Source: Bretschneidera sinensis
Lineage: Eukaryota > Streptophyta > Magnoliopsida > Brassicales > Akaniaceae
Assembly: GCA_023935145.1 (NCBI GenBank)
Contig: CM043700.1
Coordinates: 35,133,120 to 35,197,119, forward strand
DNA: 64,000 nucleotides
Direction of reading: 5' to 3'
The position numbers and the translations under genes are program-made. Under the pieces are notes generated by a model, which worked only from the letters and a program-made list of their open reading frames with translations, did no database searches and was not told where the DNA came from. This document shows, piece after piece, positions 23,535 to 35,628 of the stretch; position 1 is the first letter of the stretch, and the number at the start of each line of letters is the position of its first letter.

Positions 23535-24115
23535 AGGCAAATTGTGCAATCCGACATATTGCCGGTCATGATAGACTGGAATGCAGATGTTGCTTTTCCA
23601 GTCCCAAATATGAAATTCCTCGGTGGTTGCTGCAGCGCAGTTGGATGTAGAAGTTGAGAATGTCTTAACCACATTATGCATTATAAAAAATAAATTATGA
23701 CTCGGGTCTCCTGACCTAGTGGTTGCCTTCGAATTCTTCTTGTAAAAGATCCAAGATCGATCCCCCTCCCTGTCAATGTACAAAAAAAAAAAAAAAGATT
23801 TGCTACTATGTTATTTATGCAGCTGCAAGAACATTAGTCTTAATTAAAATGTTCTAGCAAGGCAAGCTAGCAAACATGTGATCTGTTTGGCTCAACACAG
23901 ATTGTCATCAAACCAAATCTAGGGGATTAGGATCTGCATTCACTTCAAAATTGAAATGCCAAAAAAGTGTAAATTAATGAATAGTCATAATCCTATTCAA
24001 ATTCATTTAATTGTTCATAAACACATTTCTTGGTTCAGAAAATTGCATAAGAAGTCGATACAAACAGAGGTCTGCAAATAATCTTGCAAGGCAGTAATAA
24101 GCCATGGCTATGAAC
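23535..24115. other. Flank between LKR paralogue and PME pseudogene
   Basis: Sequence from 23507 is unrelated to the full LKR/SDH gene. On the minus strand 23500-23680 has a GC-richer open stretch (containing EEFHIWDWKSNICIPVY) that I do not recognise; it could be a captured coding fragment. The SINE-like element follows. The remainder is the 3' flank of the minus-strand PME remnant. Confidence 0.4.
23699..23796 (+). mobile_element. Short tRNA-derived SINE-like element
   Basis: A pol III A-box-like TGACCTAGTGG (about 23712) and a B-box-like AGATCGATCCC (about 23754) lie about 42 bp apart. They are followed by CCTCCCTGTCAATGTAC and an A-tract of 15 bases. Order, spacing and poly(A) end suit a plant SINE. 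Target duplications were not convincing. Confidence 0.55.
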
Positions 24116-24810
24116 TCAAAGAACAAGAGAGAAAGGAAAAACAGTGGAATTTAACCAACTGTTCCTTGCAATAAAATTCTCAGCAGTAAAAGCTTCGGCC
24201 TCAGTTGCATTAGTAATCACTTTGAACCCTTTCCACTTCACTCTATTTGATGTCACAGCACCAGCCCCCGTGTTCTGGTATTCTCCATAGATCAAAGTAT
24301 CGAGCGCGAAATCTCCATTCCACTCGAACCATCCTGCAGGGCTAATAACATCACTTATATCAGATTGCATTATAACAGTCCTCGAGTATTGCTTCCAAGG
24401 TCTCCCTAAATACGTCGGGAAACTGCTCTTCGCGGGTTCTAAATCCGAAGTTGCACCAATCCTGCAATTCTGGATCACTATGCCTGTGTTCTGATTAGTG
24501 TCATCGCGGCCTTGTGCCGTGACCATGTTTTTTTGGCCTGGACTGGGGAGACGAGCATGAATGTCACTGTTTTGGAAGACAGAAGCTGCATTACCAAAGA
24601 TGAAGTACTCTACGGTGCCTGCTATGATGCATTCTACATGGAATTGGCGAAGAGAGTGAACGTAGAGGGTGTCCTGGTAGGCTAATATGTCAGACCTGTA
24701 GAATGCTGAAAGCTCCGATCCCACACGCAGTGCTATTGCTTGGTGCTTCGATGGACCAGCAGTGCTTTCAAATGTTATGTCTCTTGCCAGGAACCGCCCC
24801 CCAGCAACAG
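24116..24810 (-). pseudogene. PME: Pectinesterase last-exon remnant (catalytic Asp lost)
   Basis: The minus-strand exon begins after a TGCAG acceptor at 24811 and reads AVAGGRFLARDITFESTAGP through LAYQDTLYVHSLRQF, LGRPWKQYSRTVIMQ, GWFEWNGDFALDTL and NFIARNSWL to a TGA. It is the C-terminal half of a PME of a different subgroup from the gene at 2463-4947. No first exon, signal peptide or PMEI domain is present upstream. The catalytic GTVDFIFG is GTVEYFIFG: a 3-nt insertion removes the nucleophilic Asp. The exon has no internal stop but should be inactive. Confidence 0.85.
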
Positions 24811-25146
24811 CTGCAGTAAAATGTAAAAAGATAGAAATTTGTTTTAGTTACCACTGGACTGAATACTGAAGCTTGTATCATGCATGTTTACGTATGAATT
24901 AATATTTGCAGTTGTTACCAGACTGGCAATGTTTTAAATTATTGCCAGTAGTATATGTCAGTCTCTTGTCCCATTTTTTTGGTCTGCTTTTCTTTTTTCT
25001 TATGTCTCAATTTGTTTGTCCAACTCAAAAAATCAAAATATTTACACATTTTTTCTTTTTTTTCACGTTTCCCAAAGTCCATAAATCTCAATGAAAGGTA
25101 AATTTAAAAAATCTCATAGACCGAATTTTTTTAGCAAAGCCATAGA

Positions 25147-25206
<60 letters not shown>

Positions 25207-26537
25207 ATAAATTTAAATTAAATAGAATAACTTTTTTGTGACAATAAATTTATACTAATTTAAAATTAAAACTATAAAAAAATATCAAATATAAAAAATT
25301 CTTATTTACACTTTGTGCGAAAAATTATTTTTGCATTGGATGAAAACTTTATTAATAATTATTAAATAATTTCATTAATAATATCCGTATAATTACTATT
25401 CATGAAAAATGATATTTTACACCACATGCATGTAACAATTTCTCCAAGTCAATTATTTATTATGATATATATACAAAAGTCTATTTCATAATCACACTGC
25501 AATTGAATATTATGATTACAAGTATTTTGGAGAGGTTGCAAGTTCAATTTTCTAAATAAAATAGTATTATAATTTTAACTCTTTATTTTGGTTGGTGAAA
25601 AGATAATAGAAAACTTTACCGATAAAAATGAAAATTGGAATTAATGGGTGTCATAATTAGGGGTGTGTAAGTTATCGGTATGATCGATTCAGTTTATTAA
25701 AATTTTAAATTGATTTTTTTTGATGGTATCGATCATTAATACCTAAACATTTCAATATTAACCTACCGAATTAATTTCGATCGATTAATCGATATTATTT
25801 ATATAATTAAGTTTTTTAATTTATTATCTAATATATATCTCATATATAAAAAATAGTTTATTATATTATATATGTTATTTATATTTAATATATTATTAAT
25901 ATTAATTAATTTTTTAAGCAGTTAAACGATCAAAACAATTAAAACAAATTTAAACCATCAATCAATCGATTAATCAACATATATTATTTAATTAATTAAT
26001 TTAATATCAATTAATTAAATTATTTTATTTAAACAATTTAAAATAATTCAATTAATCGATTTTATCCTATTAATCCACTGTAATGGGTGGGAGCCAATAA
26101 CATAAGCTACCATATAATACAATTTTTATATCCATACGCGTGCAGACATTCTTGGTACATAGAGCTGGAGCTCTGGCTTGTTTCAATCAATTTGATAGAT
26201 AACCCGGGATTTCTGTTTGCGGTTAATTGCGTTATAATAAGAGCGTTTAATTAAGTGACCGTTGATGTCTTCATTATTTTAAATACCCAAGTTCTTTGTG
26301 TTAATTCAAATTTCATCAATCACCACCAACCATTAAACGAAACTTTCTTAGGTTTTTGGACCAATTTTTGGAAGAAAAAAAATATTTAACACTAGATCCC
26401 TGAAAGTCTCTTTTAGCTAGCCTTTGAAATCAAACATTTTAGCAATAGTAAAGACCTATACTATTTGAAGGCTCACAATTTATTTAGGTATGATCAGGAA
26501 TGAAGTAAAAAAATTTCTTTAAATAGAGTCGAAATAT
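24811..26537. other. AT-rich intergenic region
   Basis: Beyond the PME splice acceptor no earlier PME exon is found. The region has a (TA)n tract. A block at about 25660-26080 is rich in ATCGATTAATCG-type motifs and opens with GGGGTGTGTAAGTTATCGGT, a dispersed plant repeat style. No gene is seen. Confidence 0.55.
25149..25203. repeat. (TA)n microsatellite
   Basis: About 27 uninterrupted TA units. Confidence 0.95.
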
Positions 26538-26801
26538 AAAACAGCACATGTTGTACGAATGTTGTTCACGTACGGTACACATGTTATGCACATGCACAGT
26601 ACATGTATATTTTTCACAATTGTATATTAAAATAATAATGAACTTATATCCATAAATTAACCAAATCACATATAAATAGTGAACTAAGCGAAGGATTTAA
26701 TAATATTATTATTTGATTATTTTGTTATTTTATAAATTGATTAGGTTACGTTTCCAGAATATGAAAATCCGTAGAAAACACTATAAGAAAAATGCTTTTC
26801 T

Positions 26802-27070
26802 GCGACAGGAATAATAGCGACGAGCAATTCCTCTCGCTGTAAGTGTCTATTAGCAATGGGAAACCCGTCGATGATGTTCTCGTAGCTTTTTTTCCTGGAA
26901 AATTATCAGCGAGGGGAATCGCCTCGCTGATAATTTATTACCCATTGCTGATATTAAATAATCCTCTCGCTGATATATATCCAAAATATCTGGTTTTAGG
27001 ATATTTTAAAATAATATAAATTAATGTCAACGAGGGGATCCCCCTTGTTGATACACAAATCTCGTCGTTG
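26802..27070. repeat. CACTA-2 left subterminal repeats
   Basis: These are multiple units of the type AGCGAGGGGAATCGCCTCGC, direct and inverted. A near-perfect hairpin with 13-bp arms ATTATCAGCGAGG lies at 26902-26934. In this superfamily such repeats bind the TnpA-type protein; that role here is inferred from the family. Confidence 0.8.
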
Positions 27071-27119
27071 ATGTAGTTTTTAAAAAAGAAACACAAAATG
27101 ATGTAGTTTATGTTCAGTA

Positions 27120-27470
27120 TTTCTTCATCTTCACAGACCCAGCTCGTCCTTTTTCACTCTCTCTCCACAGTTTGTCTATTCTCTCTCTTCACGATTTCTT
27201 CATTTTCTCACACCGGCCGCGCACTACCTCCATCGTTCTCTCTCTCTCCGCCGTCCTCCATTTTCTTCGTTCTTCAGTTTTCTCTCTCTCCGCCGTACCA
27301 AGCCGCACCAGTCACTGCCGACTACAGCTGCTCCTCCAAATCGACTCTCCCTTTCCTCCATCCCTTCCCTTGGCCAAGAATCGGATCTCTCTCTCTCTAA
27401 AACAACAAATTTCATTTTTCGATCTACTTTCTCTCTCTACAAAAACAGTAAAATTTTGACCGCTTTTAGA
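27120..27470 (+). promoter_or_regulatory. CT-rich leader of the CACTA-2 transposase unit
   Basis: A pyrimidine-rich stretch full of CTCTCTC tracts follows the left subterminal repeats and precedes the transposase by about 1.2 kb. It resembles a 5' leader. Open frames of 60-100 codons on both strands reflect the low complexity. Confidence 0.4.
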
Positions 27471-27849
27471 CATTTTCTGATGGCCCACACGACGATTTAG
27501 GAAGAGTAAGTCTCCATCTTCCTCCTATTTCTCAACTTTCTCTCATTAAGCTATTTTTAAACAATTAGGTAAAATTTTGATATTATTGGGGTTTGAATTA
27601 ATTTAGGTTATTAAAAAATGTTTGTATCTTATTTTCTTGTAGATTTCATCACTCTTAATTTTACCCTAAGTAGCATTATCCGCTAGTTAGGTACGTTTGT
27701 AACACTTGATTTTACTAACTGTACTAGCTATGCTATAAGCTATTGAAATGCTAATCTAAGTTTTGCTATACTAATTATCCGATAAATATTATATGTTTTC
27801 CGGTATGATTTGATGAGATTGACTTATACATATTTTAAATGCTTGGCTT

Positions 27850-28080
27850 ATTAATGTGTGTGTGCATGGGGGATAGGTGTGCATATGAGTGTGGGTGGGT
27901 GAGGTAATTAGTTTGTATGTTAGTATGTTAATATGTTATTTAGTAATTATGTTGGTTTATACGTTGGTGTGTTAGCATGTTAGTATGTCAGTTAGTTTGT
28001 TTGTATGCTAGTTTGTAGGTTAGTGTATAAGTATGTTAGTTTGTATGCTAGTTTATAGGCTAGTGTGTTAGTAAGTTAGA
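27850..28080 (+). repeat. Degenerate TTAGTATG/TTAGTTTG simple repeat
   Basis: The octamer-like unit GTTAGTATG with variants GTTAGTTTG and GCTAGTTTG is repeated many times between the leader and the transposase coding region of CACTA-2. Confidence 0.7.
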
Positions 28081-28689
28081 TATCATCCAAAAGAGAATGG
28101 TACACCAAATATATTACTATATTAGTATGTAGGATTGGATTGATTGAATTACCAAAGGTTTCTTTGGCACTTAAAATCTTATAATTTAGGTCTTACCCTT
28201 AGATTGCCCGTCTAAAAATTATTAAGCATTACGAATGCTCTTGTTGCTTACCAATTAATATGTTTGCAATGAGAGTGTTTGTATTCAAATAATCTTTGGA
28301 TTGTTCAGTGTGGACAGTTTAGGAATACGCGATCCATATTACAGTCAGTTTTTCCATGCTTGTTTTGTTTGAAGTAAATTTCGGTAGCATCTCTTCCCTA
28401 TTCTCCGGGTACATACTAAATTCGGGGTTATCTCATTTGGATAGCTCCAAATTTAAGTCGTGCACTTGAAGAACTAAGGGAAGATGCTGGCAAAATTTAC
28501 TTGAAACAAAAAAGTTTAAAAAACTAATTGCAGTATGGATCATGCATTCTTGAATGGGTTATGAACCTCCACCTATTAGTGAATGGAAATAACACATTTA
28601 TTAAGCAGAAACATGCATAAGTTGCAGATTATGGGAATAACTTTGAATTTTTTATCGTTCTAGTCGGTGGAACGATGTCAGTTAACTGA

Positions 28690-31600
28690 AGTTGGATGTA
28701 CCATCGAGTTGTGGATAATGCTCTATCATGGGAATTTGAGTGTGGAGTTCAATAATTTCTTGACTTTACCTGTAGGAATGTAAGTTTTGTGCATGAGGGA
28801 ACTATACGGTGTCCTTGTAAAGTTTGTAAGAACAACAAGTTCCTAACTCGAGATGAGGTTACCCTGCACTTATATAGAAAGGGTTCTGTTAATTATTACA
28901 AGAATTGGTCTTTTTTCGGAGAAGCTAATTGGGTCAGGAACCGTCAACAAAAAATTTGACTATGTAGAAGAAGGTTTGGAGAAATGAATTGGATTAGGAA
29001 CATGGTAATGGATGCTTTCGGGCCATATTTTAATGGGGATGCGGATGATGGGCCAAATGTCAATGCTGCAAAGTTCTATAATATGTTGAGAGATACTGAT
29101 GAGCTTTTGTGGGAGGGTTGCAAAAAACATACTAAGTTATCGGCAGTCTTGTAGCTATTGAATTGTAAATTTGATTTAAACATGTCTGAGAACTGTTACG
29201 ATCGGTTAATGTCAATAATCAAGAGTATGTTACCCAAAAGCGAGAAGTTGCCCGAAAACTTTTACTAGTCGAAAAAGATGGTGAAGGGATTAGGACTTGG
29301 GTATGAGAATATACATGCATACCCAAATGATTGTATGTTATACTACAAGGAAGACAAAGTAAAAAAAATTATGACGTGTGTGGCCATGGTCGATTTCAAC
29401 ATAAACAAGTGGGTAATAAGAAGCAAAAAGACATTCCATACAAGGTTTTGCATTACCTTCCAATGACACCAAGGCTTCAAAGGCTTTATATATCTAGAAA
29501 CACTGCCCAACACATAATATGGCACAAAGAGGGCAAATATAGTAAGCCTAAAATGGCTATCCACCCGGCTGATGGTGAGGCATGGAAACACTTTGATGAT
29601 AAACACCTGTCATTTTCCATCTAACCACAAAATGTTAGGTTGGGACTCTCGACTAACGGGTTCACACCTTTCGGTCATTCGATTGCTCCTTACTTTTGTT
29701 GGCCGACATTTGTCACCCTATATAACTTACCACCTGGGATGTGCATGAAGAAGTAGTTTCTTTTCTTATCCTTGGTCATTCTAAGTCCAAACCACCCAGG
29801 CAAAAATCTGGATGTCTATCTGAGGCCAATAGTAGATGAGTTGAAGATGTTGTGGACAGATGGAGTTGTTACTTACGATGCATCTAAAAAAAATTCAATA
29901 TGAAGGCCTCACTTCTATGGATGATTAGTGACTTTCTCGCGTATGGTATGCTTTCTGGTTGGAGTACTCATGGGATATTGCCTTGTCCTTACTGTATGGA
30001 GCGTACCAAGTTATTCTGACTGCCCTATGGTCATAAAAACTATTGGTTTGACTACCATCATCAATTCTTACCGATTGATCATGTTTTCTGAAAGCAAAAA
30101 TACATTTTCAAAAAGAACATAGTGGAGTACTCTTTCCCGCCGCATCGGCTGTCTGGCGAAGAATTAAAAGAGATAATTTTCTCTTTCGAACAAATTACCT
30201 TTGGACATGGGTCAATACAGCTAATTCTTGGATTTTGAAAGGAGCACAACTGGGTGAAAAGAAGTATCTTTTTGGAATTGCCTTACTGGTCAACAAATCT
30301 AGTTCGCTATAATTTGGACGTTATGCATATTGAGAAAAATGTTTTCGCTAATGTCTTCAACACTGTTATGGATACCAAGGCCACAAAAGACAATACGAAT
30401 GCTCGAGAAGATATTAAAGAGTTATGTAAGCATCAACAATTAGAGTTGGTCGAAGTGAATGGAAAAATGAAGAGACCTAAAGCGACCTACACATTGGATA
30501 AGTCTCAGATAAAGGCTGTGTTCGAATGGGTTTCAAAGTTGAAGTTCCCGGATGAACATGCCTCGAACATAGTTCAATGTGTTGAAGTAAACGAGTGCAA
30601 GTTCCACGGCATGAAGAGTCACGATTGCCACGTGTTCATGGAGAGATTAATATCGTTGGCATTCCGTGACTTTTTGCTAGACTCAATATGGGATGCTTTG
30701 ACATAACTCAGTCACTTTTTTAAAGACATATGCGCAACCGAACTGTGAGTTGACCATATGAAGATGCTTGAGAAGAACATAGTAGTGACCTTATGCAAAC
30801 TAGAAAAGATATTTTCCCCAGGATTTTTTTGATTCTATAGAGCATTTACCGATCCACTTACCGTACAAAGCCAAAGTTTGTAGCCCTGTGCAGTACCGGT
30901 GGATGTATCCATTTGAGATGTAACAATCTTTTCCAATCTTTATCTATTTTATAAAGTATTTTCTATTTTTTTATTAATAATTGTCTCGTAATCGCCATAT
31001 ATGAAAAATAGGTGTATGAACAGTTTAAAGAAAAAGGCTTGTAATGGAAGGTTCCATTGTTGAATCCTACATTATAGAGGAAGTTTCGAACTTTTACTCC
31101 CATATTTTGAACCCAGTGTTCAAACAAAGTTGAATCGAGTTTGTCGCAATGATTATGGGGGGTTGTGGGCCCAAGGATCGTCTTTCAATTTTTTGTTACA
31201 CTGGTCATGCCTTTGGTGGTCCGAAGAGTAGAGTATTAGATGAGAATGAGATCAAAGCCACAGAGACATATGTTTTATTGAATTGTGCGGAGATCGGGCC
31301 ATATATGAAGTAAGTATTTAGCTTAATCATAATTTCTAATGTTTTCTTTACATAATTGCATATGTTAATTCAACACATAATAATGTAGACAATATGATGA
31401 CATGCTGAGGCATGACCAACCCCTTCTTAGTGATGCTAAAATAGAAAAGTTTCGCGAAAAGAATTTCGCATCATGGCTTTATGACCTTGTAAGGATTTTT
31501 TATAATACATTCTAATTATGAACATGTACATTGAATTAATATTCTTAACGGTTTTTATATTCTTGCACAATTTTTTATTGTAATAGGTTTTAACCAACCA

Positions 31601-32411
31601 AACCATATATGAAAGGGTTCGAGAAATAGGACTTGGCCCCTTTAAATATGAGGTGTTATAGTGGTTATATTGTAAACGGTTTAAGTTTCACACCCAAGAG
31701 TATGAAAAATTTAAAAAGACAATGAATAGTGGTGTATGTGTCAAAGGTAGTTGTTACGATGCATATGAACGTGACTTCTACGGTATGTTGACAAAAATTA
31801 TAGAGGTACAATATATAGGGTTGGTAATACCATTGTATTGTTTAAATGTCACTGGTATGATTATGAGAACGGACTTAAAGTGCACCGACTATATTAACCA
31901 TAAATCAATTCTTAACTCGGACCAGCTATTTGTCTTGGCAGAGCAAGCAACCCAAGTTTATTATTGCCCTTATCCATCTACAAAGAAAGACAGAAGTGAC
32001 TGGTGGGCAGTTTGTAAAACCAAAGTGAGGGGCTTGGTTGATGTTCCTTCCAATGAAGATCCAACTAACGATCTAGTGCCTATTGTTGCAGAGTACTTCC
32101 AAGATGATGAAACACCTTTTCCAAAACGAATTCTTCCGGATGATGAACCAGATATACCAGGTATTCTTCATGATCGTGATGGTATAATGGAAGATATAAA
32201 TCCATCAGATATATGTGCTCCTAGAAACTTAAAAGTAGATGAAATGTTATATGAAGAAGAAGAAGAAAATGATGATGAAGAGGAGAGGGATGAGAATGAT
32301 GAGGAAGAAGAATGAGAAGATGATGATAATGATGTTGATGATGATGATGATGATGATGATGACGATGGTGATGATGTCAACTCTGGTACTTCCATGGATG
32401 TCGATCAGTGA
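28690..32411 (+). pseudogene. TNP2-type CACTA transposase (decayed)
   Basis: TNP2 catalyses CACTA transposition. An N-terminal transposase-associated (TAM) zinc-type region reads TIRCPCKVCKNNKFLTRDEV with HLYRKG. The TNP2 core follows: MSENCYDRLMSIIKSMLPKS, VLHYLPMTPRLQRLYISR, NHPGKNLDVYLRPIVDELKM, AYGMLSGWSTHG, LDVMHIEKNVFANVFNTVMD and KSHDCHVFMERLISLAFRD. Exons at about 31200-31308, 31389-31488 and 31587-32314 give the C-terminal DUF4218/DUF4216-like part (VFVLAEQATQVYY-type region, here SDQLFVLAEQATQVYYCPYP after NSDQ) and an acidic Glu/Asp tail. Stops interrupt it at about 29152, 29267, 30017 and elsewhere, and one TGA at 32313 cuts the acidic tail. It cannot encode full-length protein. 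Confidence 0.88.
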
Positions 32412-32546
32412 ATGGTAAAAATTTAATCCATGCATATTAATGATATATTATACTAGTTGTATAAATTGAATGAATTTTTCTTGCTATTTGTGTCACTTTT
32501 AAATTGTTTCTATCAATTTTATTCATTCATTTTTTTATAAGACAAG

Positions 32547-34839
32547 ATGGTGATTAAAGGTCGAGAGAGAAGTATAGGTCGTGTGGTCGGTCGCAGGAGA
32601 GGTATTGGACAACCCATGGCTGACCCAGGACCTGTTGTAGGTGAAGTATATATATATATATAAATTTTTTTGTCATTTTCTATACTGTCCCTTTAAATCT
32701 ATATTGAATTTTTTATTAACATGTCAATATATATTGAAACTGTAGGCGGAGAGGAGCCCGTTGTGGGGCCAAATTTGGAGGCGTTCAAGAGGTGGTGAGG
32801 ACAGGGAGAGGACAAACACAGATTTCAAAACCCCTAGTGAACCCTTCTGATCGAACCCTACTGACTATCCTGTCTCGGAGGTTCTTTTATATTTAATTTG
32901 TAGTGGGTTAAAATGTTTATTACCTTTATTGTTTTTGATATGATATTGACAATACACCTTCAATGTTTATAAGGCTTTCTCGGGGTGCGACAAGGTGGTG
33001 GGTGTCATTTCCAATATTTCTATGCGGCATATGCCAACTCCTTGTCCTTTATGGAACTATTACCTGGACTCCGTGAGGGATGTTGTTTGGAGAGACTTTC
33101 TGGTATAGAACACTTTATTTTCTGTTTAGTAAATGCCTTTACTTATACATTCATGTTAAATATATGTGCACCAGTAAAAAAAAAAAAAAAGATTTTAACT
33201 AATGTCTTCTTTGTTGTTCTCAGGAACGATATAGGTTTCAGACTAAAGAGATTCAAGCTCAAGCCAGAAGTGTCTTTGATCACATCGTTGCCTGTCGCAT
33301 CTCTGATAATCTATCAAAACTTCGGAAAATGGCAAAAATAGTTATGAATACTGAAGATGTGAGTGTGTGGAAGGGGTGGCATGACCATGGGCTGAGACAA
33401 CTATTTTGGGAGGGGTTGTGTGATATATGGTCTCAACCGTCCTGGAAAGAGAATTCTGAGAAAGCATCTTCAAATAGGCGTGCGGAATGTGAGATTGTTT
33501 ACCTTCTGATGGGGTCCATCAGTATACCGCAACATAAAGAGAGACTGGTATGATGTTTTCGTTCTTCGGTAAAATATATATGGTTATCTGTTGTAATTCA
33601 TTTGAATTTTCACTGACAAAATTCATTACTATATGCAGAAGAAGAAGCTAGGTCACAAACCTTCCAATATTGAGGTATTCCTTGAGATACGTAAGAGAAA
33701 GGGATCCAGTGAATTTGTGGACACCAAGTCGAGAGTTGTCATTGTAAGTACTATTTTTTTTGTTTCATTAGTAGTATGTAGTGTAACTATAATTAGTATG
33801 TTATTTCATTAATGTTTTAATTATGTATATTGATGAAATATGTTCATTTGTCATTGTCTGAGAGATATAATGAGGTGTTGCACGAGAAATATAAAGATGA
33901 TCCCTCCTCAGAGCCCGATTTCGACGAGAAGACATGGTTGGCAATGTCTGGTGGATCTAGCAAGGGGAGAAATTATGGATATAACAATTGGATGGACTCT
34001 TATACTAAGCGAGAGTCCACATTTGGATGTTCTTCGTGCCCCACTCCGACCTCGACATTCAATGCATCAAAACTAAAGTTCACCGAGTCTCAGCAGCGCT
34101 ATGTGAATCAGATGATTCAAGAAAATGTGAATAAAGCGATGGAAAGGACTATGAATCTCATGTGCGCGAAGTTTGGCATTAGTCCTTCAGATATCGGACC
34201 TCCACCGTCACTCGGATCAGACGTAAGTATACACACACTCACATGTTAACTTTTTTTATGAGTAACTTAGTAGTTAAAGTTAAGTGGGAACAAATGGAGT
34301 CCATTTTAGTTCACTGGTTACAAACCCGGGAGGTTTTGGTAATAAAAAGTAGATAACTTAGCGGTTTTAAGGTCAAAAGAGTAGAATACTTGTCTAACGG
34401 ATGAGTCATTGTCACGTTCGTTTGGTAGAATGTGACTAGTGGGAACAAACGAATCCATTTCGGATCATGGTTTACAAACCCGAGGGGTTTCAGTATGAAA
34501 AAGTAGATAATTTAGCGGTTTTAAGGTAAAAAAAAAAGTAGATTACCTATCCAACGGATGAGGTGGGTTTACCGTCACCTCTGTTTGATAGAATGTGACT
34601 AGTGGGAATAAAAAAAATTCATTTCAGATCACGGGTTACAAACTCGAGGGTTTCGATAATAAAAAGTATATACCTTAGCGGTTTTCTACCAAAATGCTTT
34701 CAAATTAACTTATTTAGTTTTTCATTAAATAATACTAATAACACTTACTTTTTTGTTTCAGCTTTCTCTTAATGATGCTGAGGACGACGACGAGGCCACT
34801 GAGGATCCTATGCGTGGCGACGATCTGGGGGACTTTTAG
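32547..34839 (+). pseudogene. TnpA-like plant transposase (Ptta/En/Spm type), probably decayed
   Basis: Second gene of CACTA-2. Its start ATG lies 138 nt after the TNP2 unit. Exon-like pieces are 32547-32639 (Arg/Gly-rich MVIKGRERSIGRVVGRRRG), 32746-32880, about 32975-33102, 33224-33549, 33640-33744, about 33837-34223 and 34762-34839. The recognisable region reads ISDNLSKLRKMAKIVMNTED, KASSNRRAECEIVYLLMGS, NIEVFLEIRKRKGSSEFVD and SLSERYNEVLHEKY, as in plant Transposase_24 proteins. It ends in the acidic LNDAEDDDEATEDPMRGDD tail. Frame between the first exons is not continuous as I join them, so integrity is doubtful. Confidence 0.65.
34313..34690 (+). repeat. ~150-bp tandem repeat in the last TnpA intron of CACTA-2
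   Basis: Two full units and one partial share CTTAGCGGTTTTAAGGT, TAGAATGTGACTAGTGGGAA and a GGTTACAAACCCGAGGGGTT block. They are homologous to the five-copy array of CACTA-1 (9354-10185). Confidence 0.8.
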
Positions 34840-35053
34840 GACAATTTATTTAAATATTATAACATTCCATGTTCATTATTATTATTATATTTGGATATGG
34901 TATATCGTTTTTGTAATTTTGACTATAATTAGAATTTGTTCACTTCGTATTAATGTAGTTATCTACAAATTTGAATTTAAATACAATACATTGTTAGTAA
35001 GAATTTTTCTATTTTTGAAAACATTTCAGGAAATATTACAAAAACTCAAACAA

Positions 35054-35430
35054 TCATCAGCGAGGGGAATCCCCTCGCTGATGCTGCCATTATCTTCAGC
35101 GAGGGGATTCTCCTCACTGAGCCCGTCGCTGATGATGTTACTATCTGCGACGGCATCAATGAGGGGAATCCCCTTGTAGATAGATTGAAAATATCTGCGA
35201 AGGGATTTCCATCACTAAAAATTACTAAAATATTATTTTTTGATCACCTTTACTTTGGTTAAAAACATCAGCGAAGGGAAGTCCCGTCGTTGATGAGACT
35301 TTTCGCATCACTGATTATTCTTATCAGTGATGAGGCAAATTGTGACGGGGTCATCTGCGACGGGATCCCGTCGCTTATTACTTTCAACGAAGGGAATTGA
35401 GTTTTTAGCGAGGAAAAATCCCGTTGCAGA
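35054..35430. repeat. CACTA-2 right subterminal repeats
   Basis: Repeated hairpin units occur, including a perfect 27-bp palindrome at 35056-35082 with 13-bp arms ATCAGCGAGGGGA. Further degenerate TCATCTGCGACGGGATCCCG-type copies run to the terminal repeat. Confidence 0.85.
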
Positions 35431-35447
35431 TGCCTTTTTTTGTAGTG

Positions 35448-35628
35448 AAATAATTGAAAATATAAAAATAAACCTATTTACCTTGGATTTAGTGACATTA
35501 ATATCAAGTAATTAACGAGGTTTTTATACCACACTATTAATTAATATCAACTTGATCATAATAATCAAATATTAATGTCATTAAGTCCAAGGTAAATAGA
35601 TATATTTTTATATTTTCAATTATTTCCT
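35448..35628. repeat. Inner hairpin of the foldback element
   Basis: The left arm AAATAATTGAAAATATAAAA with CTATTTACCTTGGA pairs with the right arm TCCAAGGTAAATAGATATAT with TTTTATATTTTCAATTATTT. The arms are about 57 bp with few mismatches. A transcript through here would form a long hairpin. Confidence 0.85.

Larger units (their letters stand above)
26779..35447 (+). mobile_element. CACTA-2: 8.67-kb CACTA (En/Spm) transposon
   Basis: The element begins CACTATAAGAAAAATGC and ends GCCTTTTTTTGTAGTG. Direct repeats AAA flank it. Subterminal hairpin repeats with GCGACGGG / TCAGCGAGGGG units cluster at both ends. It carries a TNP2 transposase gene followed by a TnpA-like gene, both on the plus strand. 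Several in-frame stops in TNP2 make it non-autonomous as read. Its termini and TSD differ from CACTA-1, so the two insertions are independent. Confidence 0.95.

Noticed and set aside
2463..24810. Idea that a PME-LKR block was duplicated as one segment
   Set aside because: The two PMEs belong to different subgroups and intergenic sequences do not match, so only the LKR unit is clearly duplicated.
27110..27459. Overlapping Ser/Leu- and Arg/Glu-rich open frames on both strands
   Set aside because: They come from the CT-rich leader of CACTA-2; composition alone explains them.
32168..32435. Ser-rich and Ile-rich minus-strand open frames
   Set aside because: They are antisense to the acidic GAA/GAT tail of the TNP2 pseudogene.
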